Source of the DNA: an uncultured Clostridia bacterium
GTDB taxonomy: Bacteria > Bacillota > Clostridia > Oscillospirales > Acutalibacteraceae
DNA: 64,000 bases
Assembly (NCBI GenBank): GCA_944384855.1
Contig: CALWUY010000009.1
Location: 1-64,000 of the forward strand
Direction: 5' to 3'
The notes under the pieces are model-generated. The model made no database searches, had not been told where the DNA came from, and saw only the letters and a program-made list of their open reading frames with translations. This document shows positions 26,636 through 34,276 of this stretch, piece after piece (position 1 is the stretch's first letter; every line of letters begins with the position of its first letter). The position numbers and the translations under genes were made by a program.

Positions 26636-27226
26636 ATGCAAAATATTACATTAGGATATGCATTTTGCGGCTCTTTTTGCACAATAAAGCAGTCTTTAGC
26701 TCAACTTAAAGAATTAGCAGCTTTGGATATTAAAATAAAACCGATTATGTCACAGATAGTTTATACTACTGACACAAGATTCGGAAAAGCTGAAGATCTG
26801 ATAAATGAAGTGGAATCTATATGCAACGAGAAAATTATCCACACAATAGCAGCCGCAGAACCCATAGGACCTAAAAATCTTCTTGATATAATCGTAGTTT
26901 CCCCCTGCACCGGTAATACCATTTCAAAAATAGCCTTAGGCATAACCGATACTCCGGTGACAATGGCAGTAAAGGCGCATCTCAGGAACAACAAACCCGT
27001 GGTTATCGCCCCCGCTACCAACGACGCTTTAGGCGCTTCAGCAAAAAATATAGGTATACTTCATAATACAAAAAATATTTTCTTTGTGCCTTACAGGCAA
27101 GATGATCCGTTTTCGAAAAATAACTCTTTGGTATGTGACTTTAAACTTATTCCCCAAACAGTTGAAGCCGCTTTGGAAGGCTTTCAGCTGCAGCCGGTAA
27201 TCCAGCCCCCTGTCATTCGGAAATAA
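26636..27226 (+). CDS. dpaB: Dipicolinate synthase subunit B
   Basis: Flavoprotein-like partner of DpaA (SpoVFB). It has the family start ITLGYAFCGSFCTIKQSL and the flavin-type phosphate loop VVSPCTGNTISKIA, with APATNDALG near residue 127 as in the family. The ATG at 26636 is chosen because AAAGG lies upstream; the in-frame GTG at 26627 is part of that site. The length is 196 residues. The pair is a strong marker of endospore formation. Confidence 0.93.
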   Translation: MQNITLGYAFCGSFCTIKQSLAQLKELAALDIKIKPIMSQIVYTTDTRFGKAEDLINEVESICNEKIIHTIAAAEPIGPKNLLDIIVVSPCTGNTISKIALGITDTPVTMAVKAHLRNNKPVVIAPATNDALGASAKNIGILHNTKNIFFVPYRQDDPFSKNNSLVCDFKLIPQTVEAALEGFQLQPVIQPPVIRK

Positions 27227-27317
27227 CAAAAACTCTGTAAAGTTTAGAATAATATTCCGGCAAATAATTTGAGTATTTTTAAAAATTATCTGCATACTTT
27301 TTAATTTAATTACGGCA

Positions 27318-27345
27318 AAAAGGCATCGCTTCTGCGATGCCTTTT
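27318..27345. terminator. Bidirectional terminator between dpaB and the M56 gene
   Basis: A 12-bp stem AAAAGGCATCGC / GCGATGCCTTTT with a 4-nt loop, A-rich before and T-rich after, placed between convergent genes. Confidence 0.85.
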
Positions 27346-27348
27346 ATA

Positions 27349-29040
27349 TTATGAAAATATTCTGTTTCCTACAATTACCGCCTGTTCAGGACTGAAATAA
27401 TCTTCGGTATTGCTGCTTAAACCGCTTGCCTTCCATGCTTGCTCAAACGTGATATCCTTTGTGTTGCTCAGCACAATATAGGTCGTTTCCCCAGCGGCGC
27501 CGCTCATCCTGCCGGAAATTTCCAGCCTGTATTTATACGTATAACCGTTACAAAACCAATTATCATCAGCTATCTTGTAATAATCCTTAAATATAACATA
27601 TTCCCCGCTGTCGTACTTTTCTTCAATCTCACCGGCTTCAGTCGCTTCGTACATACTGTCATTATTTAAACCGTCGATATTATAAGTATGTGAAAAATAC
27701 TCATTTGCGACGCTTTCACTTGATGATATCAGTTCATTTATATATCTTTGTGAATCAAGCGCTTTGCTTCGTAAATACCAGGGAAATTTTTCGCGAATGT
27801 CATTCGCATAATATGAACCGTCCCTGGGTTCCCAGTATTCTATAAGCTGATAATGTCCATGCTTGCCGGTACGCTTTGCAGTGATAACGGTAGGTATATA
27901 TGCTCCGGATTCTAATTTTATTTGTCCGTTGTCGTAACTGTATTCCCGGTAAAGCGCCCACATATAAACAGTCGTTTTATTAAATGAATTTTTAACGTTT
28001 AAAACTTTATAATTTGTGGTTATAAAGTTATCATTTGTGTTTGTTTCGCTAAAATTATGCTCCGCTATCCGCATATCAATAAACCCCGACAGTTCATCGC
28101 CTAAAGTTGTCATGGGATTCGTCAAAAAACAAACTGCCAGCAAAACACTTGCGGCCGCAGCAGATATTATAACAAAAAGCGCCGGTTTCTTATAGCTTAG
28201 TACAGATTTTACTCTCCGTTTCACATCCGTCTCTCCGAAAGCAATCGGACAGGCAGATACCGTATGTCTGTTTACGCTGCAGTTCAGCAGCGCCTGAGAA
28301 TAATCCGCTTTTTGCTTTGTATCTGATTCTTTGATAACTTTTTCATCACACGCAAGCTCTATATCACGGCATAATAATATATAGCCGTGCCACATAAGCG
28401 GATTAAACCAATGCAATATGAGAATAAAAAAACCTATCGGTTTCCAAAAGTGGTCTTTGCGGCTTATGTGCGCCTTTTCATGTGCAATGACGTGTTCCTT
28501 ATCCTGATCGTTGATATTGAACGGCAGATAGATTTTGGGCTTTATAATGCCGAGCACAAACGGAGAAATAACCCTCTCGCTCTGATAAATATTATCCTCC
28601 AGCAATACTGCTGTTCCTATTTTATTTCTTAATCGAAGATAACTGATGAGTGTATAGATTAAAAGTACAGCAATACCCGCAAGCCACACTACAGCGAATA
28701 TAACTGTGATATCCGCAAAATATCCTTCAGGTCTTGTAACACCTTCAAAATAATGACCTTTCAAATAATTATTCACCTGATTATCTACTATTGTAACTCC
28801 CGATTCAAAATACGGCCTCGGGGAATCTGAAGTTTTACTGATTGTTTCAACACTCGGAATAAGGCTGAAAACACTTTCAAGTGAGAAAGGCATAATAAGG
28901 CGAAGTCCCACAATACCCCATAAAACTGTATTTATCCACTTAGGAGCTTTTTTAAAAATCAATCTGATGACCAGTACAGCAAGTACAATCCAACTCGCTG
29001 ATATACTCATATTTAAAATTTTCAAAAAGAACGCGCTCAT
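27349..29040 (-). CDS. BlaR1-type M56 metallopeptidase membrane sensor
   Basis: N-terminal four-helix membrane domain with the cytoplasmic zinc-protease motif HEKAH (about 189-193) and downstream ELACDE, as in BlaR1/MecR1. After a further membrane helix (about 290-310), a 250-residue outer domain follows. This outer part does not show the SxxK and KTG motifs of a beta-lactam-binding sensor, so the signal is probably something else. It is paired with a BlaI-type repressor, and signal-dependent cleavage of that repressor is the expected mechanism. The third of three consecutive ATGs (29040) best fits AAAGGAG, which lies at the end of the repressor gene. Confidence 0.85.
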   Translation of the reverse strand: MSAFFLKILNMSISASWIVLAVLVIRLIFKKAPKWINTVLWGIVGLRLIMPFSLESVFSLIPSVETISKTSDSPRPYFESGVTIVDNQVNNYLKGHYFEGVTRPEGYFADITVIFAVVWLAGIAVLLIYTLISYLRLRNKIGTAVLLEDNIYQSERVISPFVLGIIKPKIYLPFNINDQDKEHVIAHEKAHISRKDHFWKPIGFFILILHWFNPLMWHGYILLCRDIELACDEKVIKESDTKQKADYSQALLNCSVNRHTVSACPIAFGETDVKRRVKSVLSYKKPALFVIISAAAASVLLAVCFLTNPMTTLGDELSGFIDMRIAEHNFSETNTNDNFITTNYKVLNVKNSFNKTTVYMWALYREYSYDNGQIKLESGAYIPTVITAKRTGKHGHYQLIEYWEPRDGSYYANDIREKFPWYLRSKALDSQRYINELISSSESVANEYFSHTYNIDGLNNDSMYEATEAGEIEEKYDSGEYVIFKDYYKIADDNWFCNGYTYKYRLEISGRMSGAAGETTYIVLSNTKDITFEQAWKASGLSSNTEDYFSPEQAVIVGNRIFS

Positions 29041-29042
29041 CA

Positions 29043-29408
29043 TCATTCTCCTTTCCTGAAGCGGTCTATCATCTGCTGAACCGCATCAATATCCGCATCG
29101 GAAATCTTATGATTTTTCGTAAACGCCGCAATAAACGCCGGTACAGAGCCCTCAAAAGTCTTCTCAACCATTTCGTTGAGTTCGGCAGCCTGCACCTGAT
29201 CTTTACTGACAAGCGAAGTCACAACCGTGTTTTCGTTCTTCAATACTCCCCGTTCTGCCAGACGCTTTATAACGGTATACGTGGTCGTGGGTTTCCAACC
29301 CAGACGCTCTTTGCAAATATCCACAAGCCGACTGCTTTTTATAGGTTCACATTCCCATAAAATTAAGCAAAAACGATATTCACTTTCAAATATTTTCGGT
29401 ATATCCAT
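29043..29408 (-). CDS. BlaI/MecI/CopY-family repressor
   Basis: A 121-residue winged-helix repressor with the family N-terminus (FESEYRFCLILWE) and recognition region (GWKPTTTYTVIKRLAERG). Dimers would bind the two matching palindromes immediately upstream and be inactivated by the M56 protease encoded next, whose start region overlaps this stop. No beta-lactamase gene is nearby, so the regulated genes beyond this pair are unknown. Confidence 0.9.
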   Translation of the reverse strand: MDIPKIFESEYRFCLILWECEPIKSSRLVDICKERLGWKPTTTYTVIKRLAERGVLKNENTVVTSLVSKDQVQAAELNEMVEKTFEGSVPAFIAAFTKNHKISDADIDAVQQMIDRFRKGE

Positions 29409-29423
29409 AACTCGCGCTCCTTG

Positions 29424-29476
29424 CTCTAATATGTTAGAGTTTATTTCACTCTAACATATTAGAGCATAAATGTCAA
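29424..29476 (-). promoter_or_regulatory. Autoregulated promoter with two BlaI-type operators
   Basis: Two 16-bp dyads CTCTAA-N4-TTAGAG lie at 29424-29439 and 29449-29464, 25 bp centre to centre. On the minus strand, TTGACA (29471-29476) is 17 bp from TAGAGT (29448-29453), so one dyad covers the spacer and -10 and the other lies over the transcribed start region. Repression by the adjacent BlaI-type protein is the straightforward reading. Confidence 0.75.
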
Positions 29477-29539
29477 CTGTTTTTTAACCGCCGTCAAAAA
29501 GAAAAAACCTTTCACTCATAAAATGTTTTTTAAAACACA

Positions 29540-29571
29540 AAGGGAGACATCTTTTACAAAGAGTCTCCCTT
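29540..29571 (-). terminator. Terminator of the first DegV gene
   Basis: Stem AAGGGAGAC / GTCTCCCTT with a 14-nt loop, followed by a T-rich stretch on the minus strand, about 30 bp after the DegV stop. Confidence 0.65.
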
Positions 29572-29601
29572 AAACTGCATTTGAATTTAAAATTATTCTG
29601 T

Positions 29602-30438
29602 CTATATGTTCTTTTCAAAACCTATTATCATGCCGCCCTTTTCTTCATAAAACGAACATAAACCGCGGCTTTCGTATATTTCCACATTCGCCTGAGGAAA
29701 ATCAGCTAATATTAGATCCCGTAATTTGTACGACATGCCTTCGTTATAGTTATGGGTTATTTTTATCTTTTTTCCGGATATTCCCTCTCTTTTAAGTATA
29801 TCCATCATAGCCTGAAGTGTACGGCTTTCCCCTCTGCTCTTTTCGAGCATCTCAAGATCGCCCCGCACACTTGCTTTTCCTATCGCGCGTATTCCCAATA
29901 TTCCCGCCATTCTTGCTGTCAAATGGCCTATCCGTCCGTTATTGGCAAGGTTTCTCATGGATTCCAGCACGAATATCAAACCTAAACTTTTTGAATATTC
30001 CTCAATCTCTTTGCAGACAAATTCAAACTCCCTGCCCTCTAATACCAAATCACGTATTCTGTCAATAATCAATGCCATTTCCGGACCGGTTGACATAGAG
30101 TTGAAAACAAATACCTTCCTGTCAGGATACATTTCTTCATATTGGTTTTTGGCAAGCATCGCAGCATTGTAACTTCCTGAAAGCGTTGAAGTAATAGTAA
30201 TACAGTATATTATATCCGCATCACCGAAAGTCTTCAGCCAATCATTCTGATTGGGACACGAAGTTGATGACTTACCCTTATATTCACTTAAAAAATCTAC
30301 CATTTCATGTACGTCAAGTTCTGTATCATCAACAAATTCTTTTTCACGTGTTATGATTTTAAGCGGTGCGGACTCAAAATCAACACCGTCTAACTTCAGG
30401 ACGTCCGACGAAGAATCGGCGACAATTTTTATTTTCAT
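29602..30438 (-). CDS. DegV family fatty-acid-binding protein
   Basis: A 278-residue DegV protein with the family signatures IVADSSSD at the start, STSCPNQNDW (around 58) and ITSTLSGSYNAAM (lipid-head binding Ser/Thr). The family binds a fatty acid and, as FakB, presents it to the kinase FakA; no fakA gene is in this window, so that role here is inference. GGGAGG precedes the ATG. A second, diverged DegV gene lies 210 bp upstream in the same direction. Confidence 0.9.
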   Translation of the reverse strand: MKIKIVADSSSDVLKLDGVDFESAPLKIITREKEFVDDTELDVHEMVDFLSEYKGKSSTSCPNQNDWLKTFGDADIIYCITITSTLSGSYNAAMLAKNQYEEMYPDRKVFVFNSMSTGPEMALIIDRIRDLVLEGREFEFVCKEIEEYSKSLGLIFVLESMRNLANNGRIGHLTARMAGILGIRAIGKASVRGDLEMLEKSRGESRTLQAMMDILKREGISGKKIKITHNYNEGMSYKLRDLILADFPQANVEIYESRGLCSFYEEKGGMIIGFEKNI

Positions 30439-30562
30439 TTCGGCTTCCTCCCTGAAAATGTTATTTTATGCAAAGCTGTATTTCGCTTTTCCCTGATATA
30501 TTATTATATAATATGACAGTTCCGGTTTCACTCTATTTGAAATTTACGGACTATATTAAAAA

Positions 30563-30611
30563 ATTCCACCGAGTAGAATCAAAATCATTGACTCTACTAT
30601 CAGTGGAATTC
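30563..30611 (-). terminator. Terminator of the second DegV gene
   Basis: An interrupted hairpin: AATTCCAC / GTGGAATT outside (30563-30570, 30604-30611), AGTAGA / TCTACT inside. A T-rich run follows on the minus strand. It lies 37 bp after the stop. Confidence 0.65.
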
Positions 30612-30647
30612 AATCAAAACGCCTTATTTTATGTGCTTTTCAGTATT

Positions 30648-31514
30648 CTATCTTACCTTTCCCAAGAAAAATACCGCAAGCGTTCCTGGGCCCGAATGCG
30701 CGCCTATTACCGGCCCTATATCCGTTATGATTTTTACATCGGCGCCGTACTTTTTCTCGAACTGGGACTTTACAAACTTTGCATCATCCATGCAGTCCGC
30801 CTGAGAAATAAACACTATACCTTTTTCCTGCTCCATTGAAAGTTCGCCGTATTTATCAACAATCGCGTTCAGGGCGGCTTTTCTGCCTCGTGCCTTTGAA
30901 ACACTTATAAGTTTTCCTGCGTTATCAACATGCAGTACCGGTTTTATGCCTAAAACCGTACCCACAAACGCAACCGTAGGACTGACCCTTCCGCCGCGCT
31001 TCAAATATACGAGATCGTCTACCGTAAACCAATGGCAAAGGTTCAATTTTATGCTTTCTATATAATCGGCTGTTTCCTGCAAGGACGCGCCCTCATTCAT
31101 TTTCTGAACGGCTAAATAAACTATAAGACCTTCACCTGCTGATGCCGCTAATGTATCTATAAGCACTATTTTCCGTTCGGAATATTTCGCCGACAACTCT
31201 TCCGCCGCTATTCTTGCCGAATTATAAGTGTTGCTGAGACCTGAAGAAAAGCCTAAATATAAAATATCCTTTCCCTGCTTTAATACCTCTTCAAAATCTG
31301 CTAAAAATTTTTCCGGATTAATTGCCGAAGTTTTTGCAATTTCTCCGTTTCTCATTCTTGCGTAAAAGTCTTTTATATTCATTTGGCTGTTTAAATAATC
31401 CTTGCTTTCACCCTCGAAACGAAAGCTCAGCTCTATGAAACCCACTTTCCATTCCCGTAATATATCGGGATTTATGTCACAGGCCGAATCTGTAAAAATC
31501 ATATACTCACTCAT
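30648..31514 (-). CDS. DegV family fatty-acid-binding protein
   Basis: A 288-residue DegV paralogue: IFTDSACDINPD at the start, KTSAINPEKF (around 60), GFSSGLSNTYNSARIA (around 90), and C-terminal GAHSGPGTLAVFF, which is the canonical DegV ending. GAGGAG lies 7 bp before ATG 31514; the in-frame GTG at 31529 is upstream of that site and is rejected. It follows the MarR regulator by 25 bp, so the two are probably cotranscribed, suggesting lipid-responsive control. Confidence 0.9.
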   Translation of the reverse strand: MSEYMIFTDSACDINPDILREWKVGFIELSFRFEGESKDYLNSQMNIKDFYARMRNGEIAKTSAINPEKFLADFEEVLKQGKDILYLGFSSGLSNTYNSARIAAEELSAKYSERKIVLIDTLAASAGEGLIVYLAVQKMNEGASLQETADYIESIKLNLCHWFTVDDLVYLKRGGRVSPTVAFVGTVLGIKPVLHVDNAGKLISVSKARGRKAALNAIVDKYGELSMEQEKGIVFISQADCMDDAKFVKSQFEKKYGADVKIITDIGPVIGAHSGPGTLAVFFLGKVR

Positions 31515-31539
31515 AATAAAACTCCTCACAAAAATATTT

Positions 31540-31995
31540 TTAAGTTTCAGGTATTCCCTCTTTACTTAAAACCCTCAAATTTTCAACTATGGATTCAAGC
31601 GCTTTGTATAATGTGGCGCGTTCCTGACTGTCCATATCCTTTCCGGCAATCTCCACGGCGCGTGCCGCCTTTGAACGCACATATTCTGCTGCATTCATAC
31701 CTTCCTCTGTCAGCTTAAAGGTTCCGCCGTACAGCTTTTGATGCCTGCCCTCTTTTTTAACAAAATTCTTTTCTTCCAGTATACACATCATTCTTGATAC
31801 ATCCGATTTATCTTTTCCGCACAGCTCACAAAGCTGCGGCGCGGTAATCCCCTGCGGATATTTCATCATCGTAAGCAGATATACAGAGTGATTGCCTTTG
31901 AGTCCGTATTTTTTCATTTCATGAGCAGACAGCTTATGCCAATAACGTGATATTTCCGAAATGGCATAAGAAAATCTTTCAAATCTTTCCGTCAT
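31540..31995 (-). CDS. MarR family transcriptional regulator
   Basis: A 151-residue winged-helix protein: helices around the recognition region GITAPQLCELCGKDKSDVSRMMCILEEK and a wing (KEGRHQKLYGGTFKLTEEG), flanked by long dimerisation helices. AAGGAG is upstream of the ATG. A perfect 7-bp inverted repeat overlaps the -35 of its promoter, so autorepression is expected. The downstream DegV gene makes a fatty-acid ligand or target pathway possible (as for FabT-like MarR proteins), but that is speculative. Confidence 0.9.
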   Translation of the reverse strand: MTERFERFSYAISEISRYWHKLSAHEMKKYGLKGNHSVYLLTMMKYPQGITAPQLCELCGKDKSDVSRMMCILEEKNFVKKEGRHQKLYGGTFKLTEEGMNAAEYVRSKAARAVEIAGKDMDSQERATLYKALESIVENLRVLSKEGIPET

Positions 31996-32041
31996 TTATG
32001 AATTTCTCCTTATTAATCATCCCGCTGAAGCCTCATGTTAA

Positions 32042-32073
32042 ATTATACATCAAAGATGTTGAAATGTCAACAT
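32042..32073 (-). promoter_or_regulatory. MarR gene promoter with overlapping operator
   Basis: On the minus strand TTGACA (32065-32070), a 17-bp spacer and TATAAT (32042-32047) form a perfect consensus promoter. The palindrome ATGTTGA-N4-TCAACAT (32056-32073) covers the -35 and half the spacer, a typical repressor site. Confidence 0.8.
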
Positions 32074-32113
32074 TTGGTGATGAATTAACAGTGTTTGGAT
32101 TCACGGCAGAAAT

Positions 32114-33151
32114 TCAAATGATTGTACCTCCTCCGATAACCGTATCTCCGTCATAAAATACCGCTGCCTGACCCGGACTTGCCGCTCTCTGAGGCTGGTC
32201 GAATATAATTTTAACTTCATTTTCGTTTAACGGAATTATTACCGCAGGCTGATCTTTGTGGCGGTAACGCAGTTTTGCGGTTACGCGCATCTCACTTTTC
32301 AAAGCGTCAAACGGAATGAAATTGACGTCTTTTACCTTAACTTCTTTAGAGAATAAAAACTCCTCGTCAGCTAATACCACTCTGTTTGTATCACTGTTTT
32401 TGCTTACTACAAACTGAGGCTTTCCGAGAGCTATCCCCAAACCTTTTCTCTGCCCGATAGTGTAGTGAATAATACCATTATGTTTGCCTAAAATATTACC
32501 GTCGATATCAACATAATCGCCGCCGCAGGACTTATACTCCGTATTATGTTCTATAAACGATGCATAATCTCCGTCCGGCACAAAACAAATATCCTGGCTG
32601 TCCGGTCTGTTAGCGTTGACAAATCCGCTGCTGACCGCGATATCTCTTATTTCATTCTTACAGTATTCTCCCAGCGGCAGCAATACTTTGGACAGCTGCT
32701 GCTGCGTAAGCATGTAAAGTACGTATGACTGATCTTTTGATGAATCATTCGCCCTGAGCAACAAATATCTTCCGTTATCTTCTTTGATCCTTGCATAATG
32801 TCCGGTGGCAATTTTTCCGTATCCGCAGCGTTCTGCAATTTTTATCATTTCGCCGAACTTTATATATTTGTTGCAGACAATACACGGGTTTGGTGTCTTC
32901 CCCGTGATATACTGTGAAGTGAAATTATTTATAACGTATTCATTGAATTCCTTCGTCAGATCATAGCTATAATGCGGAATTCCAAGCTTTCTGCAGACCG
33001 ACTTCGCATCTTCTGTGTTGCTCTCTTCAGAGTTTTCACAAAGCCGCAAGGTTACTCCCGCAACCTCATATCCGCTTTGCTGCAGCAGATATGCCGACAC
33101 CGATGAGTCCACTCCGCCGCTCATACCAATCATAACTTTTTCTTCCGACAA
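32114..33151 (-). CDS. mnmA: tRNA-specific 2-thiouridylase
   Basis: Thiolates U34 of Lys, Glu and Gln tRNAs using ATP and a persulfide donor. The PP-loop is GMSGGVDSSVSAYLL; catalytic cysteines are in NPCIVCNKYIKFG and in the DSQDICF region, and GQRKGLGIALG is the family insert. I prefer TTG 33151 as start, 7 bp after GGAGG; the in-frame GTG at 33160 is within the Shine-Dalgarno. The length is 345 residues. It begins just after the pfkA terminator, so expression depends on read-through or a promoter inside pfkA. Confidence 0.95.
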   Translation of the reverse strand: MSEEKVMIGMSGGVDSSVSAYLLQQSGYEVAGVTLRLCENSEESNTEDAKSVCRKLGIPHYSYDLTKEFNEYVINNFTSQYITGKTPNPCIVCNKYIKFGEMIKIAERCGYGKIATGHYARIKEDNGRYLLLRANDSSKDQSYVLYMLTQQQLSKVLLPLGEYCKNEIRDIAVSSGFVNANRPDSQDICFVPDGDYASFIEHNTEYKSCGGDYVDIDGNILGKHNGIIHYTIGQRKGLGIALGKPQFVVSKNSDTNRVVLADEEFLFSKEVKVKDVNFIPFDALKSEMRVTAKLRYRHKDQPAVIIPLNENEVKIIFDQPQRAASPGQAAVFYDGDTVIGGGTII

Positions 33152-33172
33152 ATTGTTCACCTCCGATACAAT

Positions 33173-33197
33173 AAAAGGACTGCGTTGCAGTCCTTTT
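33173..33197 (-). terminator. Terminator between pfkA and mnmA
   Basis: An 11-bp stem AAAAGGACTGC / GCAGTCCTTTT with a 3-nt loop, 5 bp after the pfkA stop. The mnmA Shine-Dalgarno lies about 10 bp further on. Confidence 0.75.
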
Positions 33198-33201
33198 TTT
33201 A

Positions 33202-34161
33202 TTAAATAGATGTTGCATTGGCAACTTCATACATTTCGGTATCGAAAGACTTGTGCATATTCAGTGCTTCATAAATATCATAATCCACTATCTGACCGTT
33301 GTTCATTCCTACAACTCTGTTTCCGATTCCTTTTCTTAAGAGCTGTACTGCCGCGTAGCCGAACTGAGTGGCGCAAACGCGGTCGCGAACCGTAGGACTT
33401 CCTCCGCGCTGTACGTGACCTAATATGGTAGCCCTGCTTTCGATTCCGGTTTCCGCCTCGATCTTTTTCGCAATATCCTCGACTCCTCCGACACCTTCAG
33501 CAACAACGATTATAAAATGTTTCTTTCCGGTCATCTGTGAGCTTTTGATTTTTGTTATCACATCATCCAGGGAGTAATCCATTTCCGGTACCAATATTGC
33601 AGTCGCTCCTACCGCAATACCGCACTGAAGTGCTAAAAATCCCGCTCTTCTTCCCATTACTTCTACAACGCTGCATCTGTCATGAGACTGCGCGGTATCC
33701 CTGATTTTATCAACCATTTCCATTGCGGTATTCATCGCCGTATCAAAACCTATGGTGTATTCGGTTGAAGAAATATCATTATCAATCGTACCGGGTATCC
33801 CGATACAAGGTATACCTCTCAAAGACAGGTCTCTGGCTCCTCTGTACGAACCGTCCCCTCCGATAACGACAATTCCTTCTATTCCTGCTTCCCGGCAGTT
33901 TTCAATAGCTGCCGCCATGCCTTCCTCTGTCTTGAAAAGCGGGCTTCTGGCAGTATAAAGCACTGTGCCGCCTCTGTGTATAATATCAGACACGGAACGC
34001 ACATCCAAATCAAAAATGTCTCCTTCAATTAAACCGTTATATCCTCTGCTTATTCCCTTAACAGTCATTCCGCAATGAATGGCGGTTCTGACAACAGCAC
34101 GAACCGCTGCGTTCATACCCGGAGCATCTCCTCCGCTTGTAAGTACACCGATAGTTTTCAT
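33202..34161 (-). CDS. pfkA: ATP-dependent 6-phosphofructokinase
   Basis: Phosphorylates fructose 6-phosphate, the committed glycolytic step. Motifs: GVLTSGGDAPGMNAAVR at the start, IGGDGSYRGA (ATP site; the Gly-Asp-Gly-Ser form marks ATP over PPi), PGTIDNDI with the catalytic Asp, and GHVQRGGSPT. It has 319 residues, as usual for bacterial PfkA. AAGGAG lies upstream of ATG 34161; an 11-codon extension is rejected. It is 115 bp after dnaE in the same direction. Confidence 0.97.
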   Translation of the reverse strand: MKTIGVLTSGGDAPGMNAAVRAVVRTAIHCGMTVKGISRGYNGLIEGDIFDLDVRSVSDIIHRGGTVLYTARSPLFKTEEGMAAAIENCREAGIEGIVVIGGDGSYRGARDLSLRGIPCIGIPGTIDNDISSTEYTIGFDTAMNTAMEMVDKIRDTAQSHDRCSVVEVMGRRAGFLALQCGIAVGATAILVPEMDYSLDDVITKIKSSQMTGKKHFIIVVAEGVGGVEDIAKKIEAETGIESRATILGHVQRGGSPTVRDRVCATQFGYAAVQLLRKGIGNRVVGMNNGQIVDYDIYEALNMHKSFDTEMYEVANATSI

Positions 34162-34276
34162 TTCAATTATCTCCTTAAAAGCCTTAAATGGCATTTGTTA
34201 TAATTTTAACTTAAAGTTTCTCATTAGGAAATAGTATAACTCAAAAAATATTATTTTTCAACAAAAACTTTTATAG

